Source: an uncultured Clostridium sp.
GTDB taxonomy: Bacteria > Bacillota > Clostridia > TANB77 > CAG-508
DNA: 5,583 bases
Direction of reading: 5' to 3'
Assembly (NCBI GenBank): GCA_900556345.1
Contig: USOM01000076.1
Span: 1 to 5,583, forward strand
Position numbers and translations under genes: made by a program
Part shown: piece by piece, positions 1 to 4,930 of the stretch
Position numbering within the stretch: the stretch's first letter is position 1
How the letters are laid out: each line of letters opens with the position of its first letter
Notes under the pieces: model-generated
Told to the model about the DNA's origin: nothing
The model's input: the letters and a program-made list of their open reading frames with translations, nothing else
Databases searched by the model: none

Positions 1-289
1 ATATATTAGAGAGAATGAACTTAGGCTGAATAAAACTGATCTTGCTAAACAAATTGGTGTATCTAGTCAATTTCTTGGATTGGTAGAGGAAGGTAAAAGT
101 AATTTAACATTTAGAAGCATTAAATTACTTAGGAATTTATCTGGCCATTCTGCTGACTATATTATATTTGGTCTTGATGATACTGTTATAGATAAAACGC
201 AAATTTATTTGCAAAGATATACAGAAAATGAACTTATTGGAGCTTTGGATATGTTGAAAGAATTGTGCTTTGTTTTGAATCGTAAATAG
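1..289 (+). CDS. XRE-family helix-turn-helix regulator, 5' end outside the window
   Basis: The reading frame is open from base 2 to the TAG at 287-289, giving 95 residues, and its start lies left of the window. The first visible residues read YIRENELRLNKTDLAKQIGV, followed by SSQFLGLVEEGKSNLTFRSI. This is the classic HTH_3/Cro-CI layout: helix 1, a 'KTDLAKQIGVS' helix-turn-helix, then an 'EEGKSN' turn before the supporting helices. The C-terminal 45 residues (about YIIFGLDDTVIDKTQIYLQR onward) have no motif I can name. The ATG at 80 lies inside the DNA-binding domain and is not a credible start. Its role is inferred to be DNA-binding transcriptional control, target unknown. It lies 85 bp upstream of a second XRE gene, which has its own promoter, so the two are probably not a tight operon. 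The sequence is not closely similar to the other two XRE proteins here. Confidence 0.85.
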   Translation, partial: YIRENELRLNKTDLAKQIGVSSQFLGLVEEGKSNLTFRSIKLLRNLSGHSADYIIFGLDDTVIDKTQIYLQRYTENELIGALDMLKELCFVLNRK

Positions 290-316
290 AAATTATCTAC
301 AAACGACAATATAGTA

Positions 317-346
317 TTGCCATCGTGTGTCCAAATTTGTTATAAA
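317..346 (+). promoter_or_regulatory. Probable sigma-70/SigA promoter for the XRE gene at 375
   Basis: A -35 box TTGCCA (317-322, 5 of 6 to consensus) is followed after 18 bp by a -10 box TATAAA (341-346, 5 of 6). The -10 box ends 28 bp before the ATG at 375. A short palindrome, CAATA-TAG-TATTG (307-319), overlaps the start of the -35 box and could be a repressor site, though the arms are only 5 bp. Confidence 0.55.
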
Positions 347-374
347 ATAATAGAAAAATTTAGGAGTGAATAAA

Positions 375-632
375 ATGAGTGGTAGCAAAAAATTGAATAA
401 CAAATCAAATGTAATTTCTGAAAACTTCAAACAATTTCGCAAAGAATGCGGTTATTCACAACGTGCTCTATGTGAAAAATTAGAACTAATGGGATTGCAA
501 TTATATAAAGCCGATATTTATTCCATAGAACACAATAAGCGTTCTGTAAAAGACTTTGAGTTATTGGCATTTTCAATTGTTTTTGATAAACCAATTGACG
601 ATTTTTTTAAAAACGTAACCGATTTTGATTAA
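375..632 (+). CDS. Small XRE-family regulator (paralogue of the one at 4424)
   Basis: The product has 85 residues and consists almost entirely of one Cro/CI-type helix-turn-helix domain. Residues of about 10-65 include NFKQFRKECGYSQRALCEKL, then a 'DIYSIEHNKRSVKDFELLAF' helix pair typical of HTH_3 proteins. The start is set by the Shine-Dalgarno AGGAG at 362-366, which lies 8 nt before the ATG at 375. An in-frame GTG at 366 overlaps that Shine-Dalgarno and is rejected as a start. The protein shares the core 'KLEL(M/L)G' and '(S)VKDFEL' segments, in the same positions, with the product at 4424-4672, so the two are duplicates or members of one small family bracketing the DGR. It probably acts as a local repressor, possibly of its own promoter. 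The target is not shown by sequence. A hairpin follows directly after its stop. Confidence 0.85.
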   Translation: MSGSKKLNNKSNVISENFKQFRKECGYSQRALCEKLELMGLQLYKADIYSIEHNKRSVKDFELLAFSIVFDKPIDDFFKNVTDFD

Positions 633-634
633 AT

Positions 635-674
635 AGTGTATTTAATAAAAATAATTAAATACACTTATTTTTTT
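635..674 (+). terminator. Rho-independent terminator after the XRE gene, overlapping the converging gene's stop
   Basis: A perfect 12-bp stem AGTGTATTTAAT (635-646) / ATTAAATACACT (654-665) with a 7-nt loop is followed by TATTTTTTT (666-674). It starts 3 nt after the XRE stop. The stop codon of the minus-strand gene (655-657) lies in the second arm, so the structure may serve both converging genes. The outer arms contain GTGTATT/AATACAC, the same half-site as the operators at 4266 and 4335. Confidence 0.75.
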
Positions 675-927
675 CTTTCATTCCATCTATTAATCCTATT
701 TTGTATACTACATTTTTTTCAATTCTACCTAGTTCTGTTATAAGATTTTTTAGCTCTTCTACTTTACTTTTTTCTTTTACTTTTAATTTGTTTTCTATCC
801 ATTCTTCTATATTCTCTATGCTTATTAAAATTTTCTTATACTTACTATTGCATTCGTATAGCTCCTTACATTTTTCTATTTTTTCGTTTATATAATTATC
901 ATCCAAATTTATATTTCTTATATCCAC
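655..927 (-). CDS. Hypothetical Lys/Glu-rich, probably coiled-coil small protein
   Basis: The frame is open for 106 codons from a TTG at 975. The better start is the GTG at 927-925, which has AAGGTG (939-934) spaced 6 nt upstream and gives 90 residues beginning VDIRNINLDD. The TTG at 975 has no good Shine-Dalgarno, and its upstream DNA runs into the divergent avd promoter. The product is highly charged and rich in Lys, Glu, Ile and Leu, with heptad-like stretches such as SKVEELKNLITELGRIEKN, so a helical or coiled-coil fold is likely. No signal peptide or membrane segment is seen. I do not recognise a family. It faces away from avd and converges with the XRE gene at 375, ending in their shared hairpin. 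It could be an accessory or regulatory protein of the element, but this is only positional inference. A non-coding AT-rich stretch remains possible. Confidence 0.5.
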   Translation of the reverse strand: MDIRNINLDDNYINEKIEKCKELYECNSKYKKILISIENIEEWIENKLKVKEKSKVEELKNLITELGRIEKNVVYKIGLIDGMKEKNKCI

Positions 928-993
928 TTTTTTCACCTTCTTTAAAATTTTATCATTTTTTTTCGTTAAAGGCAAGACTTTCTTGTCGATTTG

Positions 994-1002
994 TGCTATA
1001 AT
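994..1002 (+). promoter_or_regulatory. Extended -10 promoter for the avd-RT operon
   Basis: TGC directly precedes a perfect TATAAT (997-1002), forming a TGnTATAAT extended -10 element. No clear -35 box is seen 17 bp upstream, as is common for extended -10 promoters. The -10 box ends 26 bp before the avd ATG. Confidence 0.6.
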
Positions 1003-1028
1003 TCAAAAATAAAAAAGGAGGAACTTAA

Positions 1029-1391
1029 ATGAACACTAAAAATAAACCTAATCTTATCATTTATCAAAAATATATGAGTCTTATATATTACACAAATGAT
1101 ATTTTAAAAAAATACCCCAAATCAGAAACTTTTGCTCTGGTAAAGGAAATTAAAAGTACCTTATATACTGGTCTTAGATTACTTTTGTATGGTATAAAAA
1201 GTTATAGTATACAAGATAAATTAAAATATTTAAATGAATTTGATGTAAATCTATCTATTTTAAAAATTCATATTCGATTGTCTTATAAATACAAATATAT
1301 ATCTACTCAAAACTATGGTACTTGGTGTAATTCAATTACAGATATTTGCAATATGCTAGGAGGTTGGATTAATTCGTGCCTAAAAAGATAA
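1029..1391 (+). CDS. avd: DGR accessory variability determinant (Avd-like four-helix-bundle protein)
   Basis: The 120-residue product has the hallmarks of Firmicute DGR Avd / four-helix-bundle proteins. These are 'YPKSETFALVKEIKSTLYTG' in helix 1-2, 'KLKYLNEFDVNLSILKIHIR' in helix 3, and 'YKYISTQNYGTW...ITDICNMLGGWINSCLKR' at the C-terminus. In studied DGRs, Avd forms a basic multimer that binds the reverse transcriptase and template RNA and is needed for mutagenic retrohoming; that function is inherited from the family, not shown here. The start is supported by AAGGAGG at 1015-1021, 7 nt before the ATG. The last 16 bp overlap the RT start, indicating translational coupling. Unlike its partner RT, this frame is intact. 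Family assignment is very secure; activity is doubtful because the RT is broken. Confidence 0.92.
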   Translation: MNTKNKPNLIIYQKYMSLIYYTNDILKKYPKSETFALVKEIKSTLYTGLRLLLYGIKSYSIQDKLKYLNEFDVNLSILKIHIRLSYKYKYISTQNYGTWCNSITDICNMLGGWINSCLKR

Positions 1392-2423
1392 AAAATTTAT
1401 TTTACAAAAATCTTACTTTTAAAAAACTTCTTGATGCTCATTATAGAGCCAGAAAAAATAAAGCTTATAAAAAAGATGTTATATTATTTGAAATGAATTT
1501 AGAAAATAATATTATAAATTTATTAAATTCTATAAAAAATAATAATTACAAAATGGGCAAATATTATGATTTCAAGATTTTTGAACCTAAAGAACGAACT
1601 ATTCATTCTCTTCCATATAGAGATAGAGTTGTTCATCAATGGTATGTCTAAGAATTTATTAAGCCCTATATTGTTCCAAAATTTATAAATTCGAGTTTTG
1701 CTTGTATTATAGACAGAGGTACTCACAAAGCAAATAATTATATTCAGCACCAAATGCAAATTTTTAAGAGAAATTATGGTGATTTTTGGGTTTTAAAATG
1801 CGATATTAGAAGATTTTTTTACAATATTGATCCTAATATTTTATATCACATTCTTTGCAAATATATTGGAGATCCTTATTTAAAAAGATTTACTAAACAA
1901 TTAATTTTTGATGGTAGAGATATAATTGGTGATGTCGGTATTCCTATAGGTAACTACACTAGTCAGTATTTTGCTAATATCTATTTAAATGAGCTTGATC
2001 AATATGTTAAGCGTATTTTGAAAGTTAAATTTTACCGGCAGATATATGGATGATTTTATTCTTCTTTTACCATCTAAGGAAGAGTGTATTAATAAAAAAG
2101 AACAAATAGAAATCTTTTTAGAGGAAGAATTACACTTAACATTAAATTCTAAGTCTAGATATTATCCAGACAAGATGGGAATTGATTTTTGTGGTTATAG
2201 GACTTTTCCTACTCATAGATTACTTAGAAATAATAGTAAGAAAAAAATTAAAAGAAATGTGAAAAAATGGAATTATTTATATCACTCTAAAAGACTAAAT
2301 TTTAAAAGTACTCTTTGTAGTTTAAATTCTTGGAAAGGACATGCCTCTCACTGTAATACCTATAAATTACAGGAAAAAATTTATAATTCTTGTGACTTTC
2401 TTTATAAATTTGATATAATTTAA
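1376..2423 (+). pseudogene. DGR reverse transcriptase, disrupted by a stop and a frameshift
   Basis: Three collinear pieces together make one retron/DGR-type RT of about 348 codons, a normal length. Piece 1 (1376-1651) starts at GTG, overlaps avd, has AGGAGG at 1358-1363, and carries the fingers motif KERTIHSLPYRDRVVHQWYV. An in-frame TAA (1649-1651) interrupts it, and the same frame resumes EFIKPYIVPKFI. Piece 2 holds motif A, LKCDIRRFFYNID, with the catalytic Asp codon at 1802-1804, and the DGR-specific GNYTSQ (1949-1966), which replaces the QGxxxSP of other RTs. A net +1 shift within CGGC (2036-2039) then moves the frame so that YMDDF (catalytic motif from 2043) and the thumb region, ending at 2423, are read in a different frame. 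As written, no single polypeptide carries both catalytic aspartate motifs, so the enzyme should be dead. Its family role is to copy template RNA with adenine-specific errors into the variable repeat. Sequencing error is the main alternative to true decay. Confidence 0.9.
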
Positions 2424-2456
2424 AACCCTATTGAAAATTTAATTTTCAATAGGGTT
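2424..2456. terminator. Long perfect hairpin right after the RT stop
   Basis: A 15-16 bp perfect inverted repeat (arms AACCCTATTGAAAAT and ATTTTCAATAGGGTT, centred on 2440) begins at the base after the RT stop. There is no T-run on the plus-strand side (CCCA follows), and on the minus side only a weak TTAAATTATAT. It is probably a transcription end or RNA-stabilising structure between the convergent RT and target genes. A DGR-related structural element cannot be excluded. Confidence 0.6.
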
Positions 2457-2632
2457 CCCACAAATTTGGATTTTCGCAAATTACTACTAAAACAAACTTA
2501 CTGTTTATGTGTTTATGACATTTTTCAATATCAAAGGAATTAAACTTCTTTGATACAAATCTAGCTGTTCTTTTTATATTGTTTTAACTCTCGGTATTTT
2601 CCTTGAATCATACCCATCTGAGATAGAAACCT
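2457..2632. other. Non-coding gap between RT and target gene
   Basis: This AT-rich gap contains no gene and no sequence resembling a template repeat for the VR. A second hairpin, TATCAAAG (2529-2536) / CTTTGATA (2548-2555) with an 11-nt loop, lies about 80 bp beyond the target gene's stop on its strand. Hairpins downstream of the VR help target recognition in some DGRs, but the distance and the lack of a GC-rich stem make that role speculative. Confidence 0.4.
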
Positions 2633-4240
2633 TTATGTTTCTTCGTGTATCAGAGTGCTACTGCACCACCAACACGGTACGGAAACCGCCCGTAGTAGCC
2701 GTAGTAGCTGCGAACCACCGTCGTCGTCAAAGCCGAACACGCCGGCATCCGACGTATCATCCCAATAAGCTCCGCGCGTGAAAAACGGACCAGAAGCATC
2801 GTTATTTTCCCAATCACCAAACCAAGTTTGTGTTTCATAGAATCCATCTCCATATCTTGAGGCCAATCCATCAAAAATCTTACCACTTGCATATTCCGGA
2901 TATTCTGTAGCATATTCTGTATTTCCTTTATAACTACTTGATGAACCATTTGCAAATACAAATGCTTTTCCATACGATTGTAAATAGCTTGATAAATTAG
3001 AATAATTAGCATTAGCGCTTGTAACTTTTACATAAGAAGCTGTATATTCTGCTAATCCTCCACTCATATCATATATTCCGTAGATATTTCCTGTTGTACT
3101 TGCCTTTATTCCGTTATTTGTATACCAAGCATAAGATGTTTTAGTTCCTGTAACTGTATCTCCTAACGTTGTTGAAGATAATATATTTTGTTCTTGACTT
3201 GCATTATCTCCAGCATATCCTGTTACAGCATAACCATTGTTTCCTCTTACCGTAGTTTTTATACTGCTTTCTCCCCAATATCCATAACTTACATTATTAA
3301 TATATACTTCTTTCGTTGTATCATATGTTCCACCAGTTTTGCCATATTTACTATAAGATAAATATGCTGCTGCTCCCCATTCACTATTTTTTATTAAGTG
3401 ACTATCTGTTGAACTTGAAAATCCATAAGGATTATTGGTTTCTGTTAATGTTTTTGATAATAAATAACATTCTGACACATTTATATTATTATATGAGCAT
3501 TTCTTTCCTTGAAACACTGGATAATAACTATTTCCCATTCCAGTTACAGCTGTTGTCTTTGGTGCTGAACTTTCATCTGGTAAGCCTGCTTCAAATTTGG
3601 CAACCCAGATTCCTCTTATTTCTGCTTTCCATTCTCCATTTTGATATCCTGTTTTGGTTCCATTTTGGAAACAAGGATGAATTTTATATCCTGCTGGTAA
3701 ATCCTCCGTTTTATTTGTTTTTGGATCATACCATTTATTTGTTGTTCCTACTAAAAATTTTATGTCCATAGATTTATCTGCATTTATTATATATGCATAT
3801 CTTGGTATCCATACCCACATACTTCCATCTTTTGTCATTACATTTGCCCATTTTTGCGAATTATAATCATACCAATCAGTAGACCATCCGCTTTCACCGT
3901 CTTTTATTATTGTACCATTTGAGCTTGATGTTGGATCTGTAAACATTACTCTTGTCATTCCACTTGCTAATTGTGGTCTGTTTACTCCTTTTTCTTTATC
4001 AAATCCATCATCCTGATAATTATTCATTTGGCTCTCTAACTCACTCAATGCCGACTGTTCTTCAGCTTGGGCTTTTTCTGTTTTTTCTTTAGCTTCTGCT
4101 GCTCTAGTTAGTATTCCATTTTGTCCTGTTAGCATAGAAATTGATATTCCTGCTAATATTATAAGTATAATTATTGTTACCACTAGTGCAATCAATGTTA
4201 TACCTTTACTGCTATTTAATGTGTTTTCACATTTTCTCAT
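2633..4240 (-). CDS. DGR target: prepilin-like, FGE/C-type-lectin-fold variable protein
   Basis: The 535-residue product starts at ATG 4240 with AAAGGAGG (4257-4250) 9 nt upstream. Residues 1-13 end in SSKG, followed by ITLIALVVTIIILIILAGIS (14-33). This is a class III prepilin leader (cleavage after Gly13) and hydrophobic helix, although mature position 5 is Ala, not the usual Glu. Residues 45-75 are a charged helix. The rest matches formylglycine-generating-enzyme/C-type-lectin-like domains: MWVWIPRYAY (141-150), IKNSEWGAAAYLS (283-295), GNIYGIYDMSGG (384-395) and FFTRGAYWDD...GVFGFDDDGG (486-509). In DGR targets this last segment is the ligand-facing variable region. The protein is expected to be membrane-anchored or pilus-like and surface exposed, binding unknown ligands. 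After residue 510 the frame appears shifted: the reading frame gives QLLRLLRAVSVPCWW and an 18-residue odd tail, while another frame gives the family-like ending GGFRTVLVVQ with a stop at 2660-2658. It converges with the RT and diverges from the XRE gene at 4424. Confidence 0.88.
   Translation of the reverse strand: MRKCENTLNSSKGITLIALVVTIIILIILAGISISMLTGQNGILTRAAEAKEKTEKAQAEEQSALSELESQMNNYQDDGFDKEKGVNRPQLASGMTRVMFTDPTSSSNGTIIKDGESGWSTDWYDYNSQKWANVMTKDGSMWVWIPRYAYIINADKSMDIKFLVGTTNKWYDPKTNKTEDLPAGYKIHPCFQNGTKTGYQNGEWKAEIRGIWVAKFEAGLPDESSAPKTTAVTGMGNSYYPVFQGKKCSYNNINVSECYLLSKTLTETNNPYGFSSSTDSHLIKNSEWGAAAYLSYSKYGKTGGTYDTTKEVYINNVSYGYWGESSIKTTVRGNNGYAVTGYAGDNASQEQNILSSTTLGDTVTGTKTSYAWYTNNGIKASTTGNIYGIYDMSGGLAEYTASYVKVTSANANYSNLSSYLQSYGKAFVFANGSSSSYKGNTEYATEYPEYASGKIFDGLASRYGDGFYETQTWFGDWENNDASGPFFTRGAYWDDTSDAGVFGFDDDGGSQLLRLLRAVSVPCWWCSSTLIHEET
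2655..2791 (-). repeat. Variable repeat (VR) of the DGR, approximate bounds
   Basis: This 3'-terminal stretch of the target gene is sharply more GC-rich than the AT-rich gene body. On the coding strand it contains runs of NNC codons (GAC GAC GAC, then CGC AGC TAC TAC GGC TAC TAC in a shifted frame). This is the outcome expected when AAC codons in a template are adenine-mutagenised into Asp, Tyr, Ser, Gly and Arg codons. The 3' part TTCCGTACCGTGTTGGTGG is the likely invariant homology-initiation end. A perfect 9-bp tandem repeat (CCGTAGTAG, plus strand 2690-2698 and 2699-2707) lies inside. No matching template repeat is present in the window, so the bounds are set by composition and domain position, not by alignment. 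Confidence 0.7.
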
Positions 4241-4265
4241 CTGTAAATTCCTCCTTTATTATTTT

Positions 4266-4286
4266 ATGTGTATTAGCAATACACAT
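4266..4286. promoter_or_regulatory. Palindromic operator candidate, copy 1 (near target gene)
   Basis: Arms ATGTGTATT (4266-4274) and AATACACAT (4278-4286) form a perfect 9-bp inverted repeat around AGC. With flanks it is a 26-bp block (4263-4288) repeated at 4332-4357 with one mismatch. It lies 8 bp upstream of the Shine-Dalgarno of the target gene, where a bound repressor would block transcription. The likely ligand, by position, is the XRE protein encoded at 4424. Confidence 0.7.
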
Positions 4287-4334
4287 TGCACCTAAAAAAA
4301 TAACTGAACAATAGATTATTCAATTTAATTGTTT

Positions 4335-4355
4335 ATGTGTATTAACAATACACAT
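4335..4355. promoter_or_regulatory. Palindromic operator candidate, copy 2 (near XRE gene)
   Basis: The same 9-bp arms (4335-4343 and 4347-4355) surround AAC in place of AGC. Its centre is 69 bp from the first copy and 79 bp before the XRE ATG. Two identical-arm sites in one 183-bp divergent intergenic region fit shared autoregulation of the XRE gene and control of the target gene. No convincing -35/-10 pair could be fixed here. Confidence 0.7.
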
Positions 4356-4423
4356 TGTATCATAAAAAATATTGTAAAATCAATAGGTAATTTAAAATTT
4401 TTGTATTTTTTTATGGAGGTCTT

Positions 4424-4672
4424 ATGAAAAAGTTTAATAACTGTAGAAATGTAATTGGCTCGACTATAAAAAAGTATCGAGAACTTAGGCATTTTACTAA
4501 AGCTGAGTTATCTCACAAATTAGAATTATTGGGCATTGAACTTGATAGATTTGAACTTTATAAAATAGAGTCTGGGAAAACTTCTGTTAAAGATTTTGAG
4601 TTAATTGGCTTATGTATAGTTCTAAATATAGACTTTGAGGAATTGAAAAAAATAGTTGAAAATTATGAATAA
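4424..4672 (+). CDS. Small XRE-family regulator divergent from the DGR target gene
   Basis: The 82-residue product is a single Cro/CI-like helix-turn-helix domain: NVIGSTIKKYRELRHFTKAE, then LSHKLELLGIELDRFELYKI and ESGKTSVKDFELIGLCIVLN. The start has GGAGG at 4415-4419, only 4 nt before the ATG, a short but usable spacing. It shares length, architecture and the KLEL(L/M)G and SVKDFEL blocks with the protein at 375-632. It is transcribed divergently from the surface-protein gene across a region carrying two palindromes, the usual arrangement for an autoregulated local repressor. It probably represses itself and/or the DGR target; the polarity of control is not visible. Its stop codon overlaps the first arm of a strong terminator, so it is monocistronic. 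Confidence 0.87.
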   Translation: MKKFNNCRNVIGSTIKKYRELRHFTKAELSHKLELLGIELDRFELYKIESGKTSVKDFELIGLCIVLNIDFEELKKIVENYE

Positions 4673-4714
4673 AACTACCAAATATAAATTGGATTTATAT
4701 TTGGTAGTTTTTTT
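4671..4714 (+). terminator. Strong rho-independent terminator of the XRE gene, probably bidirectional
   Basis: A perfect 18-bp stem (4671-4688 with 4694-4711) with a TTGGA loop is followed by more T, giving a seven-T run at 4708-4714. The first arm begins within the XRE stop codon. The opposite strand's arm also ends in TTTT, so it likely also terminates transcription arriving from the minus-strand fragment ending at 4719. Confidence 0.9.
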
Positions 4715-4718
4715 CAAC

Positions 4719-4925
4719 CTAATTCCAATATATCTTTGCAATACTTTCCGCAACCTTCAACCCATCCATAGCAGCAGACATTATTCCCCCTGCATAACCG
4801 GCACCTTCTCCGGCTGGATAAATTCCTTTTATATTACTTTGTCCTAGCTCATCTCTTAAAATTCTAACAGGAGAAGATGTTCTAGTTTCAATAGCTGCAA
4901 GAATTGTATCTCCATCTGAAAATCC
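4719..4925 (-). pseudogene. C-terminal remnant of a COG2509-type FAD-dependent dehydrogenase
   Basis: In the frame ending with TAG at 4721-4719, the minus strand reads SDGDTILAAIETRTSSPVRI, then LRDELGQSNIKGIYPAGEGA, then GYAGGIMSAAMDGLKVAESI and AKIYWN. This is the very conserved C-terminus of the large uncharacterised FAD/NAD(P)-dependent dehydrogenases common in Clostridia. The 'YPAGEGAGYAGGI' stretch is the FAD-binding end of the family. Only about 66-68 residues remain of a protein usually near 500 or more. Upstream, the sequence becomes a different gene in a different frame, so there is no start and it is a remnant. It is easily missed because the joined frame stops at 4856. Its downstream end abuts the terminator at 4671-4714. 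Confidence 0.85.
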
Positions 4926-4930
4926 TTCAG
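4908..4930. other. Junction between two unrelated minus-strand genes
   Basis: Reading the minus strand, the AAA-ATPase frame (…FTQTDMEKLLKDF) gives way to the FAD-dehydrogenase frame (GFSDGDTILAAIE) within this interval. Both frames are plausible across about 15 bp (4911-4925), so the exact breakpoint cannot be fixed and may reflect microhomology. The downstream half of the ATPase gene and the upstream bulk of the dehydrogenase are missing. Confidence 0.75.

Noticed and set aside
366..374. GTG at 366 as the start of the first small XRE gene
   Set aside because: The GTG overlaps the AGGAG Shine-Dalgarno (362-366), which is correctly placed 8 nt before the ATG at 375.
701..895. Plus-strand open frame of 64 codons, Ser/Phe-rich
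   Set aside because: It is antisense to the Lys/Glu-rich minus-strand gene; low-complexity Phe/Ser content is the mirror of Lys/Glu codons, and there is no ribosome binding site.
1523..1759. Minus-strand open frame of 78 codons inside the RT
   Set aside because: The opposite strand carries conserved RT motifs, including across the stop at 1649, so this is a shadow.
2456..2471. Shared 11-mer (TCCAAATTTGT, in opposite orientation) with the promoter region near 330
   Set aside because: It is short, AT-rich and isolated; no flanking similarity supports an attachment site or repeat.
2457..2632. Possible template repeat between RT and target gene
   Set aside because: The gap is AT-rich and shares no VR words; a template should match the GC-rich invariant end near TTCCGTACCGTG.
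2650..3012. Minus-strand open frame of 120 codons ending YYGYYGRFPYRVGGAVAL as a separate gene
   Set aside because: Most of it is a shifted frame of the target gene; only its last 20 or so codons matter, as evidence of a frameshift in the VR.
3316..3771. Plus-strand open frame of 151 codons, hydrophobic
   Set aside because: It lies wholly antisense to the strongly supported target gene; Leu/Tyr/Phe-rich composition is typical of an AT-rich shadow frame.
4656..4847. Plus-strand open frame of 63 codons after the XRE gene
   Set aside because: It runs through the strong terminator at 4671-4714 and is antisense to the clear dehydrogenase remnant.
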